DNA of 64,000 bases from Hyphomicrobiales bacterium (lineage in GTDB: Bacteria; Pseudomonadota; Alphaproteobacteria; Rhizobiales; Rhizobiaceae), in assembly GCA_900469965.1 (NCBI GenBank), contig UBZP01000009.1, positions 55,228-119,227 of the forward strand. The letters run 5' to 3'. This document shows positions 29,916 through 38,383 of the stretch, in pieces. The translations under genes and the position numbers were made by a program. The notes under the pieces were generated by a model. That model searched no databases and was not told the origin of the DNA. It saw only the letters and a list, made by a program, of their open reading frames with translations. Numbering within the stretch: position 1 is the stretch's first letter; each line of letters opens with the position of its first letter.

Positions 29916-31916
29916 CTAGCCCTTGGCCGGCCCCTTCACCCGGCCGGACATGACGCCGAAGCCGTCGATGATCGCTTCCTGGTTCTCCATCCGCTTCGTC
30001 TCCATCTGCACTTCCTGCAGCGCCCGCAGGATCTGCGGAACGCGCTCGCCGTCGCCCTCCTCGGTCGCCTCCGCCAGCTCGCGCTCGAGCTCGCGCCGCT
30101 GCCAGAGGAGCGCGCGTGTGCGCTTGTGCAGCGCCATCGCCTGCAGGTAGCCCTCGCGGGCGTCGCTGGGCGCGGCCTCCTCCGTCGCCGTCCACAGGCG
30201 CGAGTTGCGGATCTGCTGGTCGAGCGCCTTCAGCATCGGCTCGAAGCCGGATGCCTCCAGGTCCTCCACCAGCCGCTCGCGCGTCAGCCGTTCGCCCATG
30301 CCGGCGGCGATGCCGAGCACGGCCGACCAGAAGCGCTGCAGGTCGCGATTTTCGAATTCAATCGCCGAGACCTCGTCATATTCCTCGAACAGAAGCTGCG
30401 GCTGGTTGACGATCGTCAGCGCCAGCACGCTCTCGCGCAGGGCCGGCAGTTCCTGGGCGCCGCGCACCAGCGTCGAGCGGGCGAGCCGGTCGGAGATCGT
30501 GGCCGGCGTGGACGAAGGCCCGCCGGCAGGCGCGCGCCCGCCGCCCTGGCGTCCCTGCCGCCCGCCGAAGCCGCGCCGCTCGCCGCCCTGGCGCGATGCC
30601 GGCTGGAAGAAGGCGTTCAGCCGGTCGCGCATGTCCTGCTGGTAGTGCCGGCGGACATTCTCGTCGGCGATGACAGATACGAGCTGGCGCAGCCGCGCCT
30701 CCAGTTCCGCCCGGCTCTCCGGCGTCTCGTAGCTGCCACCGCCGGCCTCCCGGGTCCAGATCATCTCGGCGAGCGGCCGGGCGCCGGCCAGCACCTTGTC
30801 GAACGGCGCGCGCCCCTCGTGGCGGACGAGGTCGTCCGGATCCTTGCCGTCGGGCAGAAGCGCGAAGCGGACGGTGCGGCCCGGCTTGATGTGCGGCAGC
30901 GCCAGTTCGGCGGCGCGATGGGCGGCACGGATGCCGGCGCCGTCGCCGTCGAAGCAGAGGATCGGCTGCGGCGTCATCTTCCAGAGCAGGTCCAGCTGGT
31001 TCTCCGTCAGCGCCGTGCCGAGCGGGGCGACGGCGTTCTCGATCCCCGCCTGGTGCAGGGCGATGACGTCCATGTAGCCCTCGACCGCGATGATCGTCCC
31101 GCCCGCGCCCTTCTCGTCGGACGCGGCTCCGCGGCCGGCACCCTGCGCCGCCTTGCGGGCGCGGGCGAAGTTGTAGAGCACGCTGCCCTTGTGGAAGAGT
31201 TCGGTCTCGTTCGAGTTCAGGTACTTCGCCGGCGCATCCGGCGACATGGCGCGGCCGCCGAAGGCGATCACCTTCTCGCGCGAGGACAGGATCGGGAACA
31301 TGATGCGGTCGCGGAAGCGGTCATAGGAGACCGGCACGTTCTCGTGCACGACCAGCCCGCAGGCCTCGATCTGCTCCTTCAGCACGCCCCTGGCCGCCAG
31401 GTGCTCCTTCAGCCCGTTGCGGCTCTCCGGGGCATAGCCCAGCCGGAACGTCTCGATCGTCCGTCCCGTCAGGCCGCGGTCGCGCAGGTAGGCCCGTGCC
31501 CGGGCACCGGCTGCCGACTGCAACTGGTCCTGGAAATAGGCGGTCGCCATCTCCATGACGTCGAGCAGCGAGGTCCGTTCCTTCTCGCGCCGCTCGGCCT
31601 GCGCGTCGGGCTGGGGCATCGGGACGCCCGCCATGTCGGCGATCTGCTGGACCGCTTCGGGGAAATTCAGCCCGTCGAGCTCGGTGAGGAAGCGGAAATG
31701 GTCGCCCGACACGCCGCAGCCGAAGCAGTGGTAGCGGCCCTTGCGGTCCTCGCAGTGGAAGCTCGGCGACTTCTCGCCGTGGAAGGGGCAGCAGGCCCAG
31801 TAGTCGCCGCGCGAGACGTTGGTCTTCTTCTTGTCCCAGCTCACGCGGCGACCGACCACGGCCGAAATCGGCACGCGGTCGCGAATCTCGTCGAGAAACG
31901 AAGGGGAAAAGCGCAT
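29916..31916 (-). CDS. dnaG: DNA primase DnaG
   Basis: A 666-residue primase that makes RNA primers at the replication fork. N-terminal zinc finger (CPFHGEKSPSFH ... CFGCG), RNA-polymerase core, Toprim motifs (IAVEGYMDVIALHQAG and CFDGDGAGIRAA), and a C-terminal helicase-interaction domain with a Gly/Arg-rich linker (about 440-465). ATG at 31916 begins the conserved MRFSPSFLDEIRDRVPI; the long open frame upstream is antisense to the next gene. It faces the gene at 32118. Confidence 0.96.
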   Translation of the reverse strand: MRFSPSFLDEIRDRVPISAVVGRRVSWDKKKTNVSRGDYWACCPFHGEKSPSFHCEDRKGRYHCFGCGVSGDHFRFLTELDGLNFPEAVQQIADMAGVPMPQPDAQAERREKERTSLLDVMEMATAYFQDQLQSAAGARARAYLRDRGLTGRTIETFRLGYAPESRNGLKEHLAARGVLKEQIEACGLVVHENVPVSYDRFRDRIMFPILSSREKVIAFGGRAMSPDAPAKYLNSNETELFHKGSVLYNFARARKAAQGAGRGAASDEKGAGGTIIAVEGYMDVIALHQAGIENAVAPLGTALTENQLDLLWKMTPQPILCFDGDGAGIRAAHRAAELALPHIKPGRTVRFALLPDGKDPDDLVRHEGRAPFDKVLAGARPLAEMIWTREAGGGSYETPESRAELEARLRQLVSVIADENVRRHYQQDMRDRLNAFFQPASRQGGERRGFGGRQGRQGGGRAPAGGPSSTPATISDRLARSTLVRGAQELPALRESVLALTIVNQPQLLFEEYDEVSAIEFENRDLQRFWSAVLGIAAGMGERLTRERLVEDLEASGFEPMLKALDQQIRNSRLWTATEEAAPSDAREGYLQAMALHKRTRALLWQRRELERELAEATEEGDGERVPQILRALQEVQMETKRMENQEAIIDGFGVMSGRVKGPAKG

Positions 31917-32117
31917 CTTTGAACGTGGTCTCCGTCGCCGCCGTCCGGGCGACCCAGCCCTTATAATGATTGGCGCGGACGCGCGCCACAAGAGTCGGGC
32001 TTTCAACAGGCAATCGGAACCGGGCGCATATGCGGACAAATTAGCTAAAGGTCGAAATTGACAGCTGCGCCGCTTGGTGGCGAAGAGGAAGGCGATGCCA
32101 ATTTCGGAAGGAACGAC

Positions 32118-32993
32118 ATGCCGATCGCCGCCGCGGCCCTGGAAACACACCCCCGCTTCTTCTTCGCCTTCCGCCAGGGTGCGCGGCTGCTCCTGGAAAT
32201 CTACGACGCCGATCCGCTGCTGGCCGGCCTGTTCTCCTCGCAACAGCGCTGGCTGATGAGCCATGCCGCCTTCGCGCTCGCCTGCTCGCGGGATCCCGAG
32301 GACCCGTCGAGCGGCCTCTATGCGGCGCGCTTCATCAGCCTGGTCGTCGAAAAGCAGGTGGCGAGCAAGAACACCGCCGCCGATTTCATCCAGGAGATAC
32401 TGGCCAACGGCTTCGTGCGGGTCGTCGCCGGCCACGAGGACCGCCGCAGGAAGCCGCTGCAGGCGACCGAACTTCCAGACCGGGCGATGTCGCAATGGCT
32501 CGAACTGCACCTGGCCGGCCTCGACGGGATCGACGGGGGAACGCGCGTGGAGACCTACCGATCCGACCCCGGGCTGCAGTACCGCCTGCAGCCGAAGATC
32601 GCCGAGCGCATCCTGGTCGAACGATCGGTCCGCACCCAGGGCCCCGCCTTCGACCTCTTCACCTGGGCGAATTTCGGCGGGCTCATCCTCGACCTGCTGA
32701 TCGCCGAGGTGAACCCCGGCATCGAGGGCGCGGGGTTTGCGAACGATCGGCTGCCCGCCGGCAGGCTGTCGCTGACCGAGACGGCCCGTCGCTTCACCAT
32801 CTCGCGCACCCATGTCGTCCGCCTGTTCGGCAAGGCGGCGGAACTCGGCGACATCGGCTGGAGCGGCAGGCGCGGCGAAAGCGACATCTGGATCTCCCGC
32901 AGGCTCCTGCAGCAGTACTGGCGCTACCAGGCGGCCAAGCATGCGCTGGTGGACGAAGCCTTCGAGGCGGTGGTGAACGGCGGGTCCGCGTAA
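32118..32993 (+). CDS. unrecognised protein with C-terminal HTH-like region
   Basis: A 291-residue soluble protein. The first 200 residues are mostly helical (FFFAFRQGARLLLEIYDADP, LFSSQQRWLMSHAAFALA) and I do not recognise them. Residues about 215-250 (RLSLTETARRFTISRTHVVRLFG) look like a helix-turn-helix, so a regulatory role is likely. ATG at 32118 has GAAGGA upstream and is preferred to an in-frame ATG 20 codons earlier. It diverges from dnaG with a 201-bp spacer and ends in a good terminator. No signal peptide or membrane segment. Confidence 0.65.
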   Translation: MPIAAAALETHPRFFFAFRQGARLLLEIYDADPLLAGLFSSQQRWLMSHAAFALACSRDPEDPSSGLYAARFISLVVEKQVASKNTAADFIQEILANGFVRVVAGHEDRRRKPLQATELPDRAMSQWLELHLAGLDGIDGGTRVETYRSDPGLQYRLQPKIAERILVERSVRTQGPAFDLFTWANFGGLILDLLIAEVNPGIEGAGFANDRLPAGRLSLTETARRFTISRTHVVRLFGKAAELGDIGWSGRRGESDIWISRRLLQQYWRYQAAKHALVDEAFEAVVNGGSA

Positions 32994-33030
32994 GCGGCCT
33001 GAGGCCTGTCACACCCTACAGACGGCAGAA

Positions 33031-33060
33031 CGCCGCGGACCTGCCGCGGCGTCTCGTTTG
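33031..33060 (+). terminator. terminator behind HTH-like gene
   Basis: Perfect 8-bp stem CGCCGCGG/CCGCGGCG (33031-33038, 33044-33051) with a 5-nt loop, preceded by GAA and followed by TCTCGTTTG. Confidence 0.6.
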
Positions 33061-33089
33061 CCGATGACCGGGAAGACCCCGCCGTCAGC

Positions 33090-33539
33090 CTATTTCAGGA
33101 GGTCCTTCACCACGCCCGAGGCCTTGGCGAAGTCCATCTGCCCGGGATAGCGCTCCTTCAGGGCGTTCATGCACTTGCCCATGTCGCGCAGGCCATGGGC
33201 GCCCGTGTCCCGGATCACATCGGCACACAGGGCCTTCACCTTGTCCTCCGACAGCTGCTCTGGCAGGAATCCGTTGATGACGGCGATCTCCTCGCGCTCG
33301 TGCTGGGCGAGCTCGGGGCGGCCGTTCTCCGCATAGATGCGGGCCGATTCCTCGCGCTGCTTGATCATCTTGGCCAGGATCTGGCGGATGCCGTCGTCAT
33401 CGACGGGATCCTTGCCCGCGCCGCGATTGGCGATGTCCCGATCCTTGATCGCAGCCTGGATCAACCGTACGGTCGAGGTCCGGCGCGTGTCCTTGCTCTT
33501 CAGAGCGTCCTTGAGGCATTCTGCGAGTTGCTCGCGCAT
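33090..33539 (-). CDS. GatB/YqeY-domain protein
   Basis: A 149-residue YqeY-type protein, related to the tRNA-binding tail of amidotransferase subunit GatB. Seen: RTSTVRLIQAAIKDRDIA, KMIKQREESARIYAENGRPELA, a hinge at FLPEQLSED, and the terminal MGKCMNALKERYPGQMDFAKAS. The role of free-standing YqeY is unclear. ATG at 33539 follows GGAGAAAAACA. It faces carA across a 338-bp spacer, an arrangement common in Rhizobiaceae. Confidence 0.92.
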   Translation of the reverse strand: MREQLAECLKDALKSKDTRRTSTVRLIQAAIKDRDIANRGAGKDPVDDDGIRQILAKMIKQREESARIYAENGRPELAQHEREEIAVINGFLPEQLSEDKVKALCADVIRDTGAHGLRDMGKCMNALKERYPGQMDFAKASGVVKDLLK

Positions 33540-33714
33540 TGTTTTTCTCCGCCGGACCGCCTGCCGCTGCCGGGCGCGGCGGGTCCGCATTTTGTCGACT
33601 GTTGTCCGTCTGTTCGTGCGCTCTCATAGACCAGCAAGGCCGTCGCAATCAAATTGATTGCTTAAGCCCTTGATTTTGAACAGCGAAAATTCGAAGCAAT
33701 CCACAGCCGGCAGG

Positions 33715-33743
33715 TTGACCCGGCTGCGTGCTTTGTCTATTTT
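33715..33743 (+). promoter_or_regulatory. sigma-70 promoter of carA
   Basis: TTGACC (33715-33720), a 17-bp spacer and TATTTT (33738-33743) give a near-consensus promoter. The transcript would begin near 33750, leaving a leader of about 125 nt before carA. The rest of the 33540-33877 spacer shows no gene. Confidence 0.7.
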
Positions 33744-33877
33744 CCGGCACCTGCACGAAATTTGCATGTGGTGGCCTTGCCGCGGATTTTCCGCGTGCCC
33801 ACGTCTGCGACATTAAATGGCGCCGGAACCCCCGCCTTTCAAGGCGAGCCGCTCCGCGCGCCGGAAAAGGGATGACC

Positions 33878-35095
33878 ATGACCTCGACTGCCCCTTCGAC
33901 TGCCCCGTGGACCTCCGAAAAGCCGACCGCGCTGCTCGTTCTTGCCGACGGAACGGTGATCGAGGGCAAGGGCATCGGCGCGACCGGCAAGGTCCAGGCC
34001 GAAGTCTGCTTCAACACCGCACTGACCGGCTACGAGGAGATCCTCACCGACCCCTCCTATCTCGGCCAGATCGTCACCTTCACCTTCCCCCACATCGGCA
34101 ATGTCGGCACCAACGACGAGGACATCGAGGACCTGACGCCGGCCGCCCGCCACGGCGCCGTCGGGGTGATCTTCAAGGCCGACATCACCGACCCGTCGAA
34201 CTACCGCGCCGCCAGGCACCTCGACCAGTGGCTGAAGGCCCGCGGCATCATCGGCCTGTGCGGCATCGACACACGCGCGCTGACCGCCTGGATCCGCGAG
34301 CACGGCGCCCCGAACGCGGTGATCGCCCATGATCCGGCCGGCGTCTTCGACCTCGAGACGCTCAAGGCGGAAGCCAGGGCCTGGAGCGGGCTGGAGGGCC
34401 TCGACCTCGCCAAGGTCGCCTCCTCCGGCCAGTCCTCGCGCTGGAGCCAGGAGCCCTGGGTCTGGAACGAGGGCTTCGAGGATCTTTCCGAGGCGGACGC
34501 GAAGTACAACATCGTCGCCCTCGATTTCGGCGTGAAGCGCAACATCCTGCGTCTCTTCGCCGGCCTCGGCTGCAAGGTTACCGTCATGCCCGCGACCTCC
34601 AGCACCGAAGAGGTGCTGGCGCAGAAGCCGGATGGCATCTTCCTGTCCAACGGCCCGGGCGATCCGGCAGCGACCGGCGAATATGCCGTTCCGGTGATCC
34701 GCGACCTGATCCGGACGGACATCCCGATGTTCGGCATCTGCCTCGGCCACCAGATGCTGGGCCTCGCCGTCGGCGCCAGGACCGAGAAGATGCACCAGGG
34801 CCACCACGGCGCCAACCATCCGGTCAAGGACCACACCACCGGCAAGGTCGAGATCGTGTCGATGAACCACGGCTTCGCGGTCTCCTCCGAAAGCCTGCCG
34901 GCAGGCGTCGAGGAGACCCACGTGTCGCTGTTCGACGGCTCCAACTGCGGCCTGCGTCTCACCGGCAAGCCGGTCTTCTCGGTGCAGCACCACCCGGAGG
35001 CCTCGCCCGGCCCGCAGGACAGCCACTACCTCTTCCGCCGCTTCATCAACCTGGTGCGGGAGAAGAAGGGCGAAGAGGCGCTCGCCGAGCGCTGA
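33878..35095 (+). CDS. carA: carbamoyl-phosphate synthase small subunit
   Basis: A 405-residue glutaminase subunit that feeds ammonia to CarB for arginine and pyrimidine synthesis. Seen: N-terminal LVLADGTVIEGKGIG and ALTGYEEILTDPSYLGQIV; class I glutaminase with nucleophile Cys in MFGICLGHQMLG and the catalytic HHPE dyad near the end. ATG at 33878 was chosen because the AAAAGGG ribosome-binding site is seven bases away; ATG 33872 is too close. The gene lies 10 kb from carB, as is usual in rhizobia, and is followed after 7 bp by a GNAT gene that is probably co-transcribed. Confidence 0.97.
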   Translation: MTSTAPSTAPWTSEKPTALLVLADGTVIEGKGIGATGKVQAEVCFNTALTGYEEILTDPSYLGQIVTFTFPHIGNVGTNDEDIEDLTPAARHGAVGVIFKADITDPSNYRAARHLDQWLKARGIIGLCGIDTRALTAWIREHGAPNAVIAHDPAGVFDLETLKAEARAWSGLEGLDLAKVASSGQSSRWSQEPWVWNEGFEDLSEADAKYNIVALDFGVKRNILRLFAGLGCKVTVMPATSSTEEVLAQKPDGIFLSNGPGDPAATGEYAVPVIRDLIRTDIPMFGICLGHQMLGLAVGARTEKMHQGHHGANHPVKDHTTGKVEIVSMNHGFAVSSESLPAGVEETHVSLFDGSNCGLRLTGKPVFSVQHHPEASPGPQDSHYLFRRFINLVREKKGEEALAER

Positions 35096-35102
35096 GCCCG
35101 GC

Positions 35103-35651
35103 ATGCGTCCCGCCTTCGACCTTGCGCCCGAACTGACCGGCGAGACGCTGCATCTGCGTCCGCTCCGGCAGGACGATTTCGAGGCCCTGCATGCCGCCGC
35201 GAGCGACCCGGCCACCTGGGCCGGGCATCCCGCGAGGAACCGGCATGAACGGGACGTCTTTCGCGGCTACTTCGATTTCCTCCTTGCAGGCGGCGGTACC
35301 CTCGCCATCATCGACCGCAGCCGCGGCCGGATCATCGGCTGCTCGCGCTACTACGCGCCGCCCGACCGGCCGGACGAGATCGCCATCGGCTTCACCTTCA
35401 TCGACAATGCCTACTGGGGCGGAGCGACGAATTTCGAATTGAAACGGCTGATGCTCGGCCACGCTTTTTCGACCTTCGACGCGGTCTGGTTCCACATCGA
35501 TCCGACCAACCTGCGCTCGCAGAAGGCCACCGGAAAGCTCGGCGCGGTTCACGCCTATGATGCGACGCTCGACCTCTCGGGGACGCCGGTGGCATGGATG
35601 TGCTTCCGGCTCGACCGGGATGCGTGGGAAACCCGCGCCGGCGGTCGCTAG
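35103..35651 (+). CDS. GNAT-family N-acetyltransferase (RimJ/RimL type)
   Basis: A 182-residue acetyltransferase of the RimJ/RimL-like GNAT_3 group: LRPLRQDDFEALHAAASDP at the start, IIGCSRYYAP strand, IAIGFTFIDNAYWGGATN, and the acetyl-CoA-loop region followed by VWFHIDPTNLRSQKATGKLGA. Acceptor unknown. Start is 7 bp behind the carA stop, suggesting co-transcription. Its stop overlaps the stop of the convergent MATE gene by a few bases. Confidence 0.9.
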   Translation: MRPAFDLAPELTGETLHLRPLRQDDFEALHAAASDPATWAGHPARNRHERDVFRGYFDFLLAGGGTLAIIDRSRGRIIGCSRYYAPPDRPDEIAIGFTFIDNAYWGGATNFELKRLMLGHAFSTFDAVWFHIDPTNLRSQKATGKLGAVHAYDATLDLSGTPVAWMCFRLDRDAWETRAGGR

Positions 35652-37048
35652 AACGCGCCGACGGCGGCGGCGTCCAGCTGCCGGCTTCGTGCCTCGAGCC
35701 GGTAGAACCGCCAGCACAGCATGACCGCCGCTGCCGTCAGACCGCAGAGGAAGCCGAGCCAGACGCCGATGCCGCCCAGGCCGAGCGGGAAGGCGAAGGC
35801 CCAGGCGCAGCCGAAGCCGATCGGCCAATAGGACAGGATCGCGAGCAGCATCGGCACCCGCGTGTCCTTCAGGCCGCGCAAGAGACCGGCGGCGATCGCC
35901 TGCAGGCCGTCGACGAGTTGGAAGATGCCGGCGATGACGATCAGCGGCCCGGCATAGGCCAGCACCGCCGCGGCCTCCGGGGACTGGCGGTCGAGGAAGA
36001 TGCCGGCAAGCTGCGTCGGGATCGCCGCAAACAGCGTAGTGCCCGCGATCGCGATGCCCGTCGCCACGATCATGCAGGCGATCGCCGCCCGGATCACGCC
36101 CTGATGATCGCCGCGCCCGTGGGCCACGCCGACCCGGACGGTGGCGGCCTGCGCCAGCCCGTAGGGGAACATGAAGGCGATCGAGGCGAACTGCAGCGCA
36201 ATCCCGTGCGCGGCGAGCTCGATCGTGCCGATCAAGCCCATCAGGAGCGAAGCGGCCGTGAACAGGCTGACCTCGGCGATGATGGTGAAGCTGATCGGCA
36301 GGCCGAGATGGAGCACCTCCCGGAATGCCGGCCAGTCCGGCCGCCAGAAGCGGACGAAGAGCTCGTAGCGACGCATCTCCGGGCGGCTCTGCACATAGGC
36401 GACCATCAGCACGAACGACAGCAGGTTGACGCCGAAGGAGACGTAGGCCGCCCCCTTGATCCCGAGCGCGGGCAGGCCGAAATGGCCGAGCACAAGCCCG
36501 TAGGCGAAGATGGCGTTGAGGACGAGGATCGTGATCGTGATCCTGAGGATGACGCCGGCCTTGCCGACCGCACTCGCAAGGCCGCGCAGCGTCATGAACA
36601 GCAGCGCCGGCGGCATGCCCCAATGGGCGATCGCCAGATAGTCCCGGGCAAGCGCGGCCACCTCGGGCTTCTGGCCGGCAAAGAGCAGGATCTGCTCGGC
36701 ATAGGAGAAGATCGGCGCCGTCAGCAGCGAATAGAGCAGCACCACCCACATCCCCATGCGCACGGAACGGCGCACCGAGACGACGTCGCCCCGGCCATAG
36801 GCCTGCGCCACCATCGGGATCACGGCGGTGGCAAAGCCGGAGCCGAAGATGAAGATGGTGAAGTAGAACTGGCTCGCCAGCACGATCGCCGCCAGATGCG
36901 CCGCCCCGAGCCGGCCGAGGATGACGACGTCGGTCGTGTGGATGCCGAGCTGGGCGAGCTGCGCCCCGATCAGCGGAATGCCGAGCGTGAACGTCGCCCG
37001 GAAATGCGCCGCCCAGCTGTTGTCCTGCCGCTTCACGATCATGTCCAT
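35648..37048 (-). CDS. MATE-family multidrug/toxin exporter
   Basis: A 466-residue inner-membrane exporter with twelve hydrophobic segments in two halves, each with MatE features (TFTLGIPLIGAQLAQLGIHTTDVV; the second half begins near LHLGLPISFTIIAEVSLF). NorM-type members use Na+ or H+ gradients to expel cationic compounds. ATG at 37048 follows GGCGGAAG; the frame is open 11 codons further. An inverted repeat 47-68 bp upstream may control it. The divergent spacer leads to the end of the LysR gene, so it is transcribed alone. Confidence 0.93.
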   Translation of the reverse strand: MDMIVKRQDNSWAAHFRATFTLGIPLIGAQLAQLGIHTTDVVILGRLGAAHLAAIVLASQFYFTIFIFGSGFATAVIPMVAQAYGRGDVVSVRRSVRMGMWVVLLYSLLTAPIFSYAEQILLFAGQKPEVAALARDYLAIAHWGMPPALLFMTLRGLASAVGKAGVILRITITILVLNAIFAYGLVLGHFGLPALGIKGAAYVSFGVNLLSFVLMVAYVQSRPEMRRYELFVRFWRPDWPAFREVLHLGLPISFTIIAEVSLFTAASLLMGLIGTIELAAHGIALQFASIAFMFPYGLAQAATVRVGVAHGRGDHQGVIRAAIACMIVATGIAIAGTTLFAAIPTQLAGIFLDRQSPEAAAVLAYAGPLIVIAGIFQLVDGLQAIAAGLLRGLKDTRVPMLLAILSYWPIGFGCAWAFAFPLGLGGIGVWLGFLCGLTAAAVMLCWRFYRLEARSRQLDAAAVGAF

Positions 37049-37094
37049 GATGTCTTCCGCCTTTCGACCGCTTCCGAACACATCGGCGCGCGGC

Positions 37095-37116
37095 GATCAA
37101 TCCAATAGAATTGATC
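37095..37116. promoter_or_regulatory. inverted repeat upstream of MATE exporter
   Basis: GATCAAT and ATTGATC (37095-37101, 37110-37116) are separated by 8 bp, 47-68 bp before the exporter start. Size and position fit a MarR- or TetR-like operator. The remaining part of the 37049-37353 spacer shows no gene. Confidence 0.4.
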
Positions 37117-37353
37117 CATCCATCAAAAGTGCCTGATGGCTGCGAGAATCGCCCGAAATCTGCGTTTGCGATCGACAATCGGACGGAAAAACGGGCGCAT
37201 TTCCCCGAATTTCGACAGAGATCGGGAAAAATGCGAAAATCTCCGGCCGAGCGCCGCAGGACGTCGCAGGCAACCCCGGCGACCGCGAGGACAAGGGTGA
37301 AGGCGCCGAAAGGCGACCCCGTCCAATGGCGCCGGCGCCGGGGCGGGGCAGCA

Positions 37354-38259
37354 TCAGCCGGCGATCTTCCGCTCGTCCTTGATGAAGTCCACGAAGGCGC
37401 GCAGCGGACCCGGCATGTGGGTGCGGCTCGCATAGTAGAGGAAGGGTCCCGGGAACTCCGTCACCCAGTCGCCGAGGACGGGCAGGAGCGTGCCCGCCGC
37501 GATCGCCGGCGCCAGCAGTTCCTCGAAGGAGCAGATGATGCCGAGGCCGGCAATCGCGGCTGCGAGTTCCACCTCGATCGAGTTGGCCACCAGCGGGCCG
37601 GTCGGCGACAGCATCACCGTCTTGCCGTCGCGCTCGAACTCCCATGGCAGCGCGTGGCCGCTGGCGAAACGGTGGCGGATGCAGCGGTGTTCGAGCAGGT
37701 CCTCCGGCCGCACCGGGGTGCCGTGCCGCGCCAGATAGGCGGGGGCGGCGGCCGCGACGTAGCGCTGGCGCCGCGGCCCGATCGGGATCGCGATCATGTC
37801 GCGCTCCAGCCGCTCGCCATAACGCACGCCCGCATCGAAGCCGGCGGCGAGCACGTCGATGAAGCTGTCCTCGGCGACGATCTCCAGCGTGATCTTCGGA
37901 TGGGCTTCGAGAAAGCGCGCGGCGATGTCGGGCAGCATCAGGCGGGCCGCGATGGTCGGCACGTTCAGCCGCAGCGTCCCCGCCGGGCTTGCGCGCGAGC
38001 TCTCGACCTGGTCCAGCGCCACGGCGATCTCCCCGAGAGCCGGCGCGAGCCGGTCGAGAAGACGCAAGCCCGCCTCGGTCGGCGTCACGCTGCGGGTTGT
38101 GCGGTTGAGCAGCCGCACCCCGAGCCGCTGCTCCAGCCGCCTCAGCGCCGCACTCAGCGACGAGGCCGAGACGCCGCGTCTTCGGGCCGCCCCGCGAAAG
38201 CTGCGCGCCCGCGCCACCGCAGTGAACGCATCCAGTTCGCCGAGCGGCAGGTCATCCAT
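37354..38259 (-). CDS. LysR-family transcriptional regulator
   Basis: A 301-residue LysR regulator: winged HTH at residues 1-65 (GAARRRGVSASSLSAALRRLE, QRLGVRLLNRTTRSVTPTEAG) and a periplasmic-binding-like effector domain. It belongs to the subgroup that often controls a divergent oxidoreductase, and here it faces an aldo/keto reductase across 124 bp. Effector unknown. Confidence 0.93.
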   Translation of the reverse strand: MDDLPLGELDAFTAVARARSFRGAARRRGVSASSLSAALRRLEQRLGVRLLNRTTRSVTPTEAGLRLLDRLAPALGEIAVALDQVESSRASPAGTLRLNVPTIAARLMLPDIAARFLEAHPKITLEIVAEDSFIDVLAAGFDAGVRYGERLERDMIAIPIGPRRQRYVAAAAPAYLARHGTPVRPEDLLEHRCIRHRFASGHALPWEFERDGKTVMLSPTGPLVANSIEVELAAAIAGLGIICSFEELLAPAIAAGTLLPVLGDWVTEFPGPFLYYASRTHMPGPLRAFVDFIKDERKIAG

Positions 38260-38383
38260 GCGGCAGCCTCTTCATTGTGCAATTTTCCGTACAGGCCGTT
38301 CGTCACCGGCCTGGTTATCGCACAAGGCGGGATGGATTAGAAAGCCCCCGAACGCCTCGCGGCACACCTCAAGGAGACGCAAG

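Noticed and set aside
27720..31922. A 1,400-codon open frame on the plus strand across GFA, recQ and dnaG.
   Set aside because: All three minus-strand genes have complete catalytic motifs; the plus-strand product is Arg/Ala/His/Leu-rich without any domain.
31917..32942. Extension of dnaG to over 1,000 codons.
   Set aside because: The extra part lies antisense to the gene at 32118 and lacks similarity to primases; the conserved start is at 31916.
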